Shown: positions 30,176 through 39,312, counted from the first letter of the stretch. The stretch: 52,929 nt of DNA from Candidatus Altarchaeota archaeon (GCA_030609775.1 JAUWTD010000003.1:1-52929), one strand, 5' to 3'. Numbers and translations: made by a program. The notes: a model not told the origin generated them from the letters alone.

Positions 30176-31487
30176 CCCCCTCTTTCCTGAGAACAGACAA
30201 GAGATGTAGTACAGAATATGATGCACGGGTTATGCCCATACTCCTCCTCTCTGTGTCTGTTCCAACAAGATAAAGCCCTTTAACCGGCGTTCTTATGTCT
30301 GCAAACACCGTATCTATTGTCCATGCAGCCTTCTCAGGTACCAGAACCTGGTAATGTTTCATCTCAACATGATCCTCGATTTTGGGCATGATGGAGTATA
30401 TTGAATTTAAAGCATTTTCTTTCTCCTTATTCAGATTGCTGTTTTTATGTAACCTGAAGGCGAAACTAACCAGTTGTTTTCCTTTTGGTGCAAGTAAGGG
30501 ATCATAGTTAGATATTGGGACAACCCATGAATATGGGTCAGAGTCAACCCATATCTCTGATCCTTTCCTATTAAATAGTTTCTTATCCAAACCCAGCCAG
30601 ATTGTCAGAGTGTCAAGCTTATATAGTTTCTTTAGGGAATTTGTATACTCTGTAGGCAGATCATCAACAACCAGGGGCAGATCTGATGCGAAACCTGAAT
30701 ATATTACTGTATCGCTGGTGTAGTCACCCTTTTCTGTTTCAACATTCTTTACAGTGTCTCCGGAAATTTTCGTAACTGCTTCACCTGTTTTGATTTCAAC
30801 CTGGTCTTTAGGTAATGAGGATAATGTGGCGTTTACAAGAGACCTAAGGCCTCCTTTAGGATATACCTGGTCTATGGCACCTTCTTTCATCAGTATGTTA
30901 TACAGTTTATCTAACAGGTTATTTGACTGGTTTTTGTAGTGTTCGGAATCAAGAAACCTTGCGACAGGTGTCTCATCCATTGAGGTGCCTGTCATAAAAT
31001 AAGAAAGACAATTGAGAAATCTCATCGTCGGAGGGCTTAGATTATTTCCTACGAGCTCACCTAACGATCTCCGTGACAGGTCTTCGCCGGAATTGAATAC
31101 ATATGATACGCTAAATAATGTCTTAATTAGGTAAATGCGGTCTATTTGAGGTATGAGATCAAAATTAAACCATCCTTTGAGGTTCCAGGGGAAAGGTTTT
31201 ATTCGGCCATTAAGCCTTACGTAATATTCTCCATGCGGGATAAAATTAGGTACGACATCGAAGTAGTCGTCCATGAGTTGGCGGAGTGGACCATGATCTG
31301 TTCTTGTTATTATATGTGGTCCCGTATCCACTTGGTAACCCTCTACGTTATATGATCTGCAGACTCCACCCACATAATCGTTTCTCTCCAAAACCAAAAC
31401 CTTCTTCCCCTCCTTTGACAAAGCCAGCGCAGACAATAAACCGCTGATCCCTGAACCAACAACTATAACATCATACATCTCATTCAC
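30168..31487 (-). CDS. FAD-dependent amine oxidase/phytoene desaturase-like oxidoreductase
   Basis: YDVIVVGSGISGLLSALALSKEGKKVLVLERNDYVGG; C-terminal GLYLVGTDTERRSMG. Confidence 0.85.
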   Translation of the reverse strand: MNEMYDVIVVGSGISGLLSALALSKEGKKVLVLERNDYVGGVCRSYNVEGYQVDTGPHIITRTDHGPLRQLMDDYFDVVPNFIPHGEYYVRLNGRIKPFPWNLKGWFNFDLIPQIDRIYLIKTLFSVSYVFNSGEDLSRRSLGELVGNNLSPPTMRFLNCLSYFMTGTSMDETPVARFLDSEHYKNQSNNLLDKLYNILMKEGAIDQVYPKGGLRSLVNATLSSLPKDQVEIKTGEAVTKISGDTVKNVETEKGDYTSDTVIYSGFASDLPLVVDDLPTEYTNSLKKLYKLDTLTIWLGLDKKLFNRKGSEIWVDSDPYSWVVPISNYDPLLAPKGKQLVSFAFRLHKNSNLNKEKENALNSIYSIMPKIEDHVEMKHYQVLVPEKAAWTIDTVFADIRTPVKGLYLVGTDTERRSMGITRASYSVLHLLSVLRKEGVI

Positions 31488-32456
31488 TCATTGAAATAAT
31501 ATTATTGCAAAGACACCAAATATTAATTCGATAAAAACCAATATTAATACAATGCCCTTCTCGCTAACCCCGCAGGCAAGCTTCATTATTAACTGACAGA
31601 GGCTTATTGGTTTACCTTTGCATATTAATTTCCCGTTCTCTAATATGCCCCCCCAGTTTTCTGTCGGAAACCTGTTTTTTGCTTTGATAAAGAAATCAAG
31701 GGCATATGGTATGATAAGGATAACGCCGGCTGATTCGAAATCTCCTATAATCACTGCAGATGCGATAACTGTTCCAATAGATAATGCTCCGACATCCCCC
31801 ATAAAAACCTTTGCAGGATACTTGTTGTAGTATAAGAATGCAAGCAGTGCCCCGCACATAGCAAGAAGAAGTATAAGCGCTTCAGTCTCACCTACCCTAA
31901 AAGCTATATAACCTAGGGAGATGCAGGCTACAAAACCCATTCCAGCTTCAAGTCCGTTGAATCCTGCAAGCATGTTTGTTACATTCGATGCTCCTGCAAC
32001 CCCCATAGGTACTAAGAGAAGCACATAGAATATCCCGAAATCCACTGCTCCGATGAATGGAATTGACATTGTTGACGTTCCGGCTTCAACTGCGATAAGG
32101 GGGAGCGCCGCAAACAATGGGAGGGTTGCTTTAATTATTTGACGCATTGCAAATAGGTCATCGAAAATACCTATCAATGACATAAGAAGAATTGTTGATA
32201 ATGCAGCAAGGATAAACTTTAATTCAAGATCGGGGAGAATAGAATTAGAGAATGTAGTGAATGCAACAGCGAGGAGAATCCCAGAGCTCAGACCGAAGAT
32301 AATACTAAAACCCCCCATCTCAGGTATTTCTGGTTTATCCTCTTTATGCACATCCCTTCCAACAAACCCTGATTTTCTGAGTTTGGGTATTATCCACTGG
32401 GTGGACAGGAAGGTCACAAAAAATGACATCAAAAATATTAAGATCAGACCCTGCAT
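31488..32456 (-). CDS. GT4 (MraY/WecA-like) phospho-GlcNAc polyprenyl-P transferase family
   Basis: DVHKEDKPEIPEMGGFSIIFG; NMLAGFNGLEAGMG; KVFMGDVGALSIG. Confidence 0.9.
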   Translation of the reverse strand: MQGLILIFLMSFFVTFLSTQWIIPKLRKSGFVGRDVHKEDKPEIPEMGGFSIIFGLSSGILLAVAFTTFSNSILPDLELKFILAALSTILLMSLIGIFDDLFAMRQIIKATLPLFAALPLIAVEAGTSTMSIPFIGAVDFGIFYVLLLVPMGVAGASNVTNMLAGFNGLEAGMGFVACISLGYIAFRVGETEALILLLAMCGALLAFLYYNKYPAKVFMGDVGALSIGTVIASAVIIGDFESAGVILIIPYALDFFIKAKNRFPTENWGGILENGKLICKGKPISLCQLIMKLACGVSEKGIVLILVFIELIFGVFAIILFQ

Positions 32457-32500
32457 CTTATCTATATTTATTTATTATATCTAAATAAGTACTCATTCAT

Positions 32501-32573
32501 GCGGCCGTAGTGTAGCCTGGTTATCACTCGAGGTTGCCAATCTTGCGACCCGGGTTCAAATCCCGGCGGCCGC
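32501..32573 (+). tRNA. tRNA-Gly(GCC)
   Basis: Acceptor GCGGCCG/CGGCCGC; anticodon loop TTGCCAA; T arm CCGGG-TTCAAAT-CCCGG; no intron. Confidence 0.93.
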
Positions 32574-32594
32574 AATTTATCCATCTCTCTATAG

Positions 32595-33503
32595 GTGAAT
32601 GATTTTATTAATGAAAATATAATGGAAACTATTTGGAAGGTTTTGATAACTCTTGGAGTTTTTGTATTATTTCTGTTTGCAATAGTCGGAACCCTTGCAT
32701 TCATTGGAGGGGTTGATATTCCTTCTATGGGAAATAAGGTAGTAATCATACCTATTAAAGGTGAAATCACATCAGAGGGCTGCGGAGGCAGTATCTTTGG
32801 ATCATATCAGTGTGCGCAGGTTAATGTAATAAAAAAAAGGCTTAAAAGAGCTGATGAGGACCCGACCGTAAAAGCAATAGTTCTTGACATAAACAGTGGA
32901 GGGGGAAGCGTTGTTGCAAGCGGGGAGTTGATGCGCGCAATCAGGGAAACATCAAAGCCCGTTGTTGCATACATAGGTGAATCCGGCGCATCTGGCGCGT
33001 ATTATGCTGCAAGTGCTGCAGACTGTATTATTGCAGACAGAAACTCTATAACTGGAAGCATAGGTGTCATCATGAGTGTTTCTCATTACTATGAACTATA
33101 TGAGAAAATAGGCATCAACGTAACTGTGATAAAAGCCGGTGGAAGCAAGGATGTAGGAAGCCCTTATCGACCTATGTCTGAGGATGAAAAAAGAGAGCTT
33201 ACCGAGATGGTCGACAGCATACACAGAGACTTCATAGAAAATGTGGCAGAGAATAGGAATCTCACATTTGAAGAGGTGGAATCTGTTGCTGATGGAAGCA
33301 TATACCTTGGAATAACAGCAAAAGAAGCAGACCTTATAGATGAGATCGGGAACTTAGATGATGCTATCCAAAGAGCTGCAGAATGGGGCGGTATCGAAGG
33401 CGAACCAATACTAGAAAGAGCTGAACCCGACGAGAAGATAAGTATCTTGGATTTATTTACAAAATACCAAAGAAATAATATAAATATAAAATGGGCAGTA
33501 TAA
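32595..33503 (+). CDS. sppA: SppA-type signal peptide peptidase (S49)
   Basis: LDINSGGGSVVASGELMRAI; GESGASGAYYAASAADCIIADRNSITGSIGV; N-terminal TM. Confidence 0.92.
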   Translation: MNDFINENIMETIWKVLITLGVFVLFLFAIVGTLAFIGGVDIPSMGNKVVIIPIKGEITSEGCGGSIFGSYQCAQVNVIKKRLKRADEDPTVKAIVLDINSGGGSVVASGELMRAIRETSKPVVAYIGESGASGAYYAASAADCIIADRNSITGSIGVIMSVSHYYELYEKIGINVTVIKAGGSKDVGSPYRPMSEDEKRELTEMVDSIHRDFIENVAENRNLTFEEVESVADGSIYLGITAKEADLIDEIGNLDDAIQRAAEWGGIEGEPILERAEPDEKISILDLFTKYQRNNINIKWAV

Positions 33504-33691
33504 AGCACACATATCTGAAGAGGATTGGGGAAAAATTGATGGTAGAATACAAAGACGACTTTACTACAGACTTTGATGAAAACAAAAAAAAGGTTCAGGA
33601 ACTCTGCGACGTTACATCAAAACCCATCCGAAACAAGATTGCGGGATATATCACACGAGCCGTGAAAAAGAATCTATCAGAAGTTGGATAA
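33491..33691 (+). CDS. rps17e: Ribosomal protein eS17 (S17e)
   Basis: MGSIKHTYLKRIGEKLMVEYKDDFTTDFDENKKKVQELCDVTSKPIRNKIAGYITRAVKK matches archaeal S17e. Start lies inside the end of sppA. Confidence 0.9.
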   Translation: MGSIKHTYLKRIGEKLMVEYKDDFTTDFDENKKKVQELCDVTSKPIRNKIAGYITRAVKKNLSEVG

Positions 33692-35747
33692 TTTCATCAA
33701 TAATCCTGGTTAGTTTCTCTGTCAGGCTTTCCTCTTTTGTTTCTACTATTGCTTGGATAGAATGCCGTCTGCCAGATAGGTCCTCATATACTACCCTGAT
33801 TTCCGAGTCTAGGGTAGGCGTGTTAACTTCGAGTGTCTGTTCTCCAATCAATTCAGTAATGTAGCCTGTTTCATTACCACTTTTTATTTCAATATTTTTG
33901 GCAGCATCCCCCAAAACATTTAAGGTAATTACTAGTTTCTCTTTATGCGGATGATAAACTGCAGTAACCTTCATTTCAGGGACACTATATGCCCTAACCT
34001 CTCTTATTGTTTCTATGTCAACATTATTTCCTGTTAACCTGAAAAAAATACGTTTCACACCTGTTTCATCAAATTTTAGCGGTATTTTAACAACGGAGTG
34101 GTTTTGCACAGAAAGACTTTTGATCTGCTCCTTTGAGTCAGTGACCATGTAAAGCTTTATTTCCTGTATGGATGACCTGTTGTTTTTAATCCATATCTCT
34201 GCTTCATTCTCCTCGGTTGTTTTGATTAATTCAGGTAGTTTAATCTGGTCAATATAAATGCCGTCAATCTCTGAGACTACATAATCCAGGGTTGCAACGG
34301 AACCTGTTGAAGTGTAGACTACTACTTCTTGTTTTCCAAGCCTCATAGGTTTAAATGAAACAGAGAAGTGTTCTTTTTTATCTACTATAAACTCTTGAAA
34401 ATAGTCTCCTGAGATCACGCCGATCTTCTCTGGCGTTGATGAAGATATCTCTTTTATGTCTATGAACACCGTCTCGTTTTTGCCATAACCTACCCTGCGG
34501 TCACTTAACTCTGCGCTGAAAACTATTTTTTCTTTTTCTTGTGTTTTTTTCTTTTTAGCATCCACGCTTAATACAACCTCTTTGAGTTCAAGAAGCTTTG
34601 AATTCAAAATCAGGGGACAATTATAATACATGTCTCCTTTCAGATCTTCTGCCACATCAAGTTTCCAGTAGAGAATCTTTTCAGTATCTGGCTCCAGGAT
34701 CATATCTTTTTCAATTTCATCTATTTCAACAAAATGGAAATCACTAACACAGGGTTGTAAGCTTGCTCTCATAAACGCATACTCCCCTGATCTAAACCTG
34801 AGGACAACCACTACGGAATCACCTGGACTAGATTCATCTGAGCTTATCAGCAAGTCATAATCTGGTTTTTTATTTTCTGTATAGTTGATGATCTGTATCT
34901 GGATTTCAGACTTCCACTCCATACTGTCTGTATCTGCTCCATACGCCTTTATTCTGCTGCCTATGACGTTTTTGTTGCTGACGGCAAACTTTATGTGTGC
35001 TGCATCTATTCTGCCGACATCAAGGTTTGTTGGATCTACTGGAACCCACTCACCCAGATACACTTCAGTGAATGCATGTTCCTCCCATCTATCGTTTCCA
35101 TGATAGTAGCCTACAACAAATTTTGCAGGAATCCCAACAGACCTCACAAGTGCAATAAATAGTGTTGAAAATTCATCACATGTGCCAACCCTGTTTTTAA
35201 GAACCCATTTAGCATCCTTTGATTCATTCTTTAAGTGTCTGTTATACGCCACGTTATCATGTACCCATTTTGTAATCAATGCCACCCTATCAAAATCGGT
35301 TCTTGAATTATTTGTTATGGACTCTGCAAGCTTTGCAATTTCCGGGTCATCGGATTGTATGTTATCAGTGGATCTTAGATAAATTCTTACGTCGTCTGGA
35401 ATCGTATACGTCTGAGGTATTTGGACAGTTTTTATAGCAGAAACATTAACAAGAAACTCCTGGGAATAACGATATATTCTTGGCGGATTTCTTTGTCCAA
35501 TGCAAAGCCATGAGTTACCTAAGTCATCTTTCTGTGTGTCTCCATTAAACCAAACAACCTGATTTCTATCTCTCTGCGGCATTAGAAGCTCAAGGGACAC
35601 CCTTTCAAGCCGGAATGTCGGGGTTTCTACAAAACCTTCATGAACTATCTTAAGTTGCATCTCAGACACAAGAAACGGTTGAGTTATCTCAGCTGCACAG
35701 TAACCTGAGAAAAATAAAAGCAGTATCAACGATAGTGGGTATCTCAT
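33651..35747 (-). CDS. Secreted transglutaminase-like domain protein
   Basis: Signal peptide; transglutaminase core RVGTCDEFSTLFIALVRSVGIPAKFVVGYY ... EEHAFTEVYLGEWVPVDPT; C-terminal Ig-like region. Confidence 0.85.
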   Translation of the reverse strand: MRYPLSLILLLFFSGYCAAEITQPFLVSEMQLKIVHEGFVETPTFRLERVSLELLMPQRDRNQVVWFNGDTQKDDLGNSWLCIGQRNPPRIYRYSQEFLVNVSAIKTVQIPQTYTIPDDVRIYLRSTDNIQSDDPEIAKLAESITNNSRTDFDRVALITKWVHDNVAYNRHLKNESKDAKWVLKNRVGTCDEFSTLFIALVRSVGIPAKFVVGYYHGNDRWEEHAFTEVYLGEWVPVDPTNLDVGRIDAAHIKFAVSNKNVIGSRIKAYGADTDSMEWKSEIQIQIINYTENKKPDYDLLISSDESSPGDSVVVVLRFRSGEYAFMRASLQPCVSDFHFVEIDEIEKDMILEPDTEKILYWKLDVAEDLKGDMYYNCPLILNSKLLELKEVVLSVDAKKKKTQEKEKIVFSAELSDRRVGYGKNETVFIDIKEISSSTPEKIGVISGDYFQEFIVDKKEHFSVSFKPMRLGKQEVVVYTSTGSVATLDYVVSEIDGIYIDQIKLPELIKTTEENEAEIWIKNNRSSIQEIKLYMVTDSKEQIKSLSVQNHSVVKIPLKFDETGVKRIFFRLTGNNVDIETIREVRAYSVPEMKVTAVYHPHKEKLVITLNVLGDAAKNIEIKSGNETGYITELIGEQTLEVNTPTLDSEIRVVYEDLSGRRHSIQAIVETKEESLTEKLTRIIDEIIQLLIDSFSRLV

Positions 35748-35753
35748 GATTAA

Positions 35754-36542
35754 TTATTCATAACATTGCTCTTTATAACCGCAACTCATGCATTTTCTTT
35801 CGCTGCCATGAGCGCATGCATCCGGAACAAAACCTTCAAGTATTTCAATTATTTTATCTCTTTTATGTATTACTTCCCCTCTGAGACCCTCGGTTGCCAT
35901 CACTGGCCGTCTTTGCTGGATTTGTGTATACTCAACAAAACCGAATGGTATGTGTTTATTTAATTTGAGCGTGTCTTCTAAAAGCAGTATATATGCACAT
36001 ATCTGTATTCTGTCACCGTTCCATATGCATGAGGGCGCAGACCCTGTCTTTATCTCCACGGGCACATACCCTGGATCTTTCATCACCTTATCGATTCTAC
36101 CTGAAAGCTTCAATGTATCAGACTTTACAGGGTACTCAACCATCCAAGGGGTTATGTGCCTTATAGCCTCTTCTAAACCAATTTCCTCTATCATAGATGT
36201 CAACTTATCCCGCATAATGCGTATCTCTGATAGCAGCTCTAAACGGATTTTCTCAAAAGGAATGTTGTATTCAACATCATCTAACATACCGCGATGCATG
36301 TGGAGAGCATCTGACAATATATTATCTAGCTCGCATTCGAGAATCATATTAATATCATTTACACAAGACATCTTTTCAAGGAGAATAGGCTGCCTGATTG
36401 ACAGCTCTCTTCTCACTGAATGAGAGATCAATCCAATGGATCGCGGAATGCTGAAACCCTGCTTGATTTTCAGCACCTTTGATAGGTAAATCCCTCTCGG
36501 GCAAAAACAGTACGCATTCAGATCAGAAACCCTAATATTCAT
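35754..36542 (-). CDS. Cas4-like PD-(D/E)XK exonuclease, not next to a visible CRISPR locus
   Basis: NAYCFCPRGIYLS; GRIDKVMKDPGYVPVEIKTG; C-terminal CAHGSERKCMSCGYKEQC Fe-S-type Cys cluster. Confidence 0.85.
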   Translation of the reverse strand: MNIRVSDLNAYCFCPRGIYLSKVLKIKQGFSIPRSIGLISHSVRRELSIRQPILLEKMSCVNDINMILECELDNILSDALHMHRGMLDDVEYNIPFEKIRLELLSEIRIMRDKLTSMIEEIGLEEAIRHITPWMVEYPVKSDTLKLSGRIDKVMKDPGYVPVEIKTGSAPSCIWNGDRIQICAYILLLEDTLKLNKHIPFGFVEYTQIQQRRPVMATEGLRGEVIHKRDKIIEILEGFVPDACAHGSERKCMSCGYKEQCYE

Positions 36543-36549
36543 TTTCCCC

Positions 36550-36918
36550 TTACACCCCTATTCCTCCCATATTTTCTATAACAATCTCCAGCTTACCTTT
36601 ATAGACCTCAACTGATCCTATAACCTCCAGTTCTGTTTCCAATTCTGTTGCATTCAACATATCTTTGTAAGAGGCTGCGACATTGTATGGGAGATATACA
36701 TCGATTTCACCTGTTGGGTCCTGTAGGGAAATAAGAATTGAACCACCCTCGAATTCATGAATCTCTGATATGTTTCCGTGGATGCGGACATTTTTTCCAA
36801 GGGTATTGGAGGTCACCTGATCTATTCTAGAAAGAGGAGGCTCCAAATGCTCACTAGCATAGGTCAGCATCAGAAGACCGAAAATTGAGATAACTAAGGC
36901 TATATGAACTAAATCCAC
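36550..36918 (-). CDS. Membrane-anchored OB-fold nucleic-acid-binding-like protein
   Basis: N-terminal TM, then GKNVRIHGNISEIHEFEGGSILISLQDPTGEIDVYLP OB-fold pattern. Confidence 0.65.
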   Translation of the reverse strand: MDLVHIALVISIFGLLMLTYASEHLEPPLSRIDQVTSNTLGKNVRIHGNISEIHEFEGGSILISLQDPTGEIDVYLPYNVAASYKDMLNATELETELEVIGSVEVYKGKLEIVIENMGGIGV

Positions 36919-36987
36919 ATTATCTCTATAGAATTATATAGATAAAACCAGATTAATCCCTCTTGAGAAGAAAAAACCCTGCTGTTT

Positions 36988-37140
36988 TTAAGCCTTCACA
37001 GCCTTCTTCTTGTTCTTTCTGCGTATCTTTAAGACCTTCCCGCACTTACGACATATTGTCGAATCCATGGGATTTCTTGCATTACATTGCATGCATATGC
37101 CCTTAAAAATCCGTGCTTCAGCTTCTTTGAATCTTGCCAT
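36988..37140 (-). CDS. rpl40e: Ribosomal protein eL40 (L40e), 50 aa, not in the ORF track
   Basis: Reverse-complement translation: [50 protein letters not shown], with CxxC...CxxC zinc ribbon. Confidence 0.93.
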   Translation of the reverse strand: MARFKEAEARIFKGICMQCNARNPMDSTICRKCGKVLKIRRKNKKKAVKA

Positions 37141-37276
37141 TTCTCATCTACAATATTGTTCTCATTGTTTATATTACGCCCTGTTTTATCTAACACCCTG
37201 CCTTCAACCGGCCATAACATGGACTCATTCAGGCATTTAAACCATAATTTAAGTCATCAGTCTAAATATATCTGTA

Positions 37277-38680
37277 ATGTATAAGCTAGATAAGGTATTA
37301 ATAATAGGCTCCGGACCCATTCAGATAGGTCAGGCTGCTGAATTCGACTATAGTGGAAGCCAGGCCTGTCTCGCACTCCGGGAGGAAGGCATCACCACAG
37401 TTCTCGTTAACTCTAATCCGGCAACCATTATGACTGAGCCGGATATAGCGGACATAATCTATATTGAACCGTTGACACATGAGATAGTTGCAAAAATAAT
37501 AAAGAAAGAAAAACCTGACGCGATCCTGCCTCCCATGGGCGGTCAGACTGGGTTAAACCTGGCATCAGCCCTTGCGGCGATGGGTGTACTTGAAAAATAT
37601 AATGTACGGGTTCTTGGAACCTCAATTGAAACAATAAAGAATGGAGAGGACCGGGACTCGTTTGCAAAACTTATGAGGGATATAGGTGAACCGGTGCCTG
37701 CAAGCAAGGCAGTGAATTCTGTTGCAGATGCAGTAGATGCCGCTGATGAGATAGGTTATCCTGTAATCATTAGGCCGGCATATACTCTTGGCGGTGGCGG
37801 CGGCGGCATAGCATTCAATAAGGATGAATTGGAGAATATTGCAGGACATGGTCTTCAGCTCTCCATGATTCATCAGATCCTAATAGAGCAATCGGTTGCC
37901 GGATGGTATGAGATAGAATATGAGGTGATGCGGGATTCAAAAGATAATTGTATAATCATCTGCTCTATGGAGAACATAGATTCAATGGGCATACACACCG
38001 GAGAAAGCATAGTTGTGGCTCCAGCGTTAACCCTCAGCGACAAAGATAATCAGATGCTCAAGGATGCATCAATTAAAATCATCAGGGCCTTAGGTGTCGA
38101 AGGCGGATGTAACGTACAATTTGCACTTCACCCCCTAACCCAGGAATACATGGTAATCGAGGTGAATCCAAGGGTTTCAAGATCCTCTGCATTAGCTTCA
38201 AAAGCAACCGGGTACCCCATAGCAAGGGTCGCAGCAAAGGTTGCGATAGGTAAGACCTTAGACGAGATACCTAACTCGGTCACAAAGAAAACCCCTGCAT
38301 CATTTGAGCCTGCAATAGACTATGTTGTCGTGAAAATACCTAGGTGGCCGTTTGATAAATTCAAGAACGCCGACCCCCGGCTTGGAACACAGATGAAGGC
38401 AACCGGGGAAGTTATGGCAATTGGCCGAACCTTTGAAGAAGCCCTGCAAAAAGCAGTCCGTTCCCTAGACATCGGAGCAGACGGATTATGCGGGACAGGA
38501 GAAAAAGACCTAAATAAAATAAAAGACCAATTAATGAACCCCACAGATAAAAGACTATTCTACATAATTGATGCACTGGAAAATAAATTATCTGTCTCAG
38601 AGATAGCCGAACTCACCCAAATTAATCCCTTCTTCATCAAAAAAATCGAAAACATCGTAAAAGAAAAGAATAAGTTTTAA
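37277..38680 (+). CDS. carB: Carbamoyl-phosphate synthase large chain, N-terminal half (split CarB)
   Basis: [33 protein letters not shown]; ends after [37 protein letters not shown]-terminal ATP-grasp half absent downstream. Confidence 0.92.
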   Translation: MYKLDKVLIIGSGPIQIGQAAEFDYSGSQACLALREEGITTVLVNSNPATIMTEPDIADIIYIEPLTHEIVAKIIKKEKPDAILPPMGGQTGLNLASALAAMGVLEKYNVRVLGTSIETIKNGEDRDSFAKLMRDIGEPVPASKAVNSVADAVDAADEIGYPVIIRPAYTLGGGGGGIAFNKDELENIAGHGLQLSMIHQILIEQSVAGWYEIEYEVMRDSKDNCIIICSMENIDSMGIHTGESIVVAPALTLSDKDNQMLKDASIKIIRALGVEGGCNVQFALHPLTQEYMVIEVNPRVSRSSALASKATGYPIARVAAKVAIGKTLDEIPNSVTKKTPASFEPAIDYVVVKIPRWPFDKFKNADPRLGTQMKATGEVMAIGRTFEEALQKAVRSLDIGADGLCGTGEKDLNKIKDQLMNPTDKRLFYIIDALENKLSVSEIAELTQINPFFIKKIENIVKEKNKF

Positions 38681-38720
38681 CGATATATTCGATAATAACT
38701 AAACTCTATTTCTAAAAAAA

Positions 38721-38794
38721 AGCGGGGTTGAGCAGCCAGGAGTGCTCGTCGGGCTCATAACCCGAAGGTCGGTGGTTCAAATCCACCCCCCGCT
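38721..38794 (+). tRNA. Initiator tRNA-Met(CAU)
   Basis: A1:U72 acceptor AGCGGGG/CCCCGCT; anticodon stem GGG:CCC around CTCATAA; T arm GGTGG-TTCAAAT-CCACC. Confidence 0.92.
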
Positions 38795-38806
38795 AAACCT
38801 TTTAAT

Positions 38807-38876
38807 TTAACCTTTAAGAAAGGTTAACCAAAGGACCTATTCTTAACCTTTAAGAAAGGTTAATCAAAGGACCCAT
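38807..38876. repeat. Two near-identical 34-bp direct repeats (period 36), each with an internal palindrome
   Basis: TTAACCTTTAAGAAAGGTTAAcCAAAGGACCtAT at 38807-38840 and TTAACCTTTAAGAAAGGTTAAtCAAAGGACCcAT at 38843-38876; TTAACCTT/AAGGTTAA-type dyad. Confidence 0.9.
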
Positions 38877-38886
38877 CATCGCTTGC

Positions 38887-38926
38887 GTTGCAAGCTCGAT
38901 AGGTCTGTTGCAAGCTCGATAGGTCT
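38887..38926. repeat. Perfect 20-bp tandem duplication
   Basis: GTTGCAAGCTCGATAGGTCT at 38887-38906 and 38907-38926. Confidence 0.95.
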
Positions 38927-39042
38927 GAACAATTACGTAAATGGGTGTTGGTTGTGATTGAAGTATCTTCTATCCCTGTTAATGATCCGGCAAGCTTCTA
39001 CTTGTTAATATCTAACATAAGGGAATTGTCGGGTTGATAAAT

Positions 39043-39123
39043 GTAAGACACCTACTGTATTATCCCTTATATTTTATAAATATAGGGTTCCTATATTCTT
39101 ACAGTATTCTTCAGGGAATACTG
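39043..39123 (+). promoter_or_regulatory. Nested inverted repeats upstream of the RHH/QueDCE cluster
   Basis: CAGTATTC (39102-39109)/GAATACTG (39116-39123); TACTGTA (39053-39059)/TACAGTA (39100-39106); CCCTTATATT..AATATAGGG (39064-39087). Confidence 0.5.
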
Positions 39124-39135
39124 GGGGGATATTTT

Positions 39136-39312
39136 ATGCCTAAGGTTTGTGTTGAGGTTCCGCAGCATATTTTAGATGATTTAGGTAAACATATCGGGGA
39201 TGATAAAAAGTTTTTGAGTCTCTCTGATGCTGTTAGGACGGCGTGTCGGAAGATGCTGGATATGTTAGATGAGATAGATAAACGGCAGGGTCGGATGGAG
39301 GAAAAAATATGA
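39136..39312 (+). CDS. Ribbon-helix-helix (CopG/Arc-like) small regulator
   Basis: MPKVCVEVPQHILDDLGKHIGDDKKFLSLSDAVRTACRKMLDML; ATG 39136 preceded by GGGGGG. ORF-track N-terminus from 39034 looks non-coding. Confidence 0.7.
   Translation: MPKVCVEVPQHILDDLGKHIGDDKKFLSLSDAVRTACRKMLDMLDEIDKRQGRMEEKI

Noticed and set aside
38807-38926. CRISPR array
   Set aside because: Only two copies of each repeat, spacing of 2 or 0 bp rather than unique 30-40 bp spacers.
39034-39135. N-terminal 34 residues of the ORF-track 92-aa protein
   Set aside because: Hydrophobic/Tyr-rich translation derives from the AT-rich inverted-repeat region; a strong RBS and ATG at 39136 with a clean RHH start make the extension unlikely.
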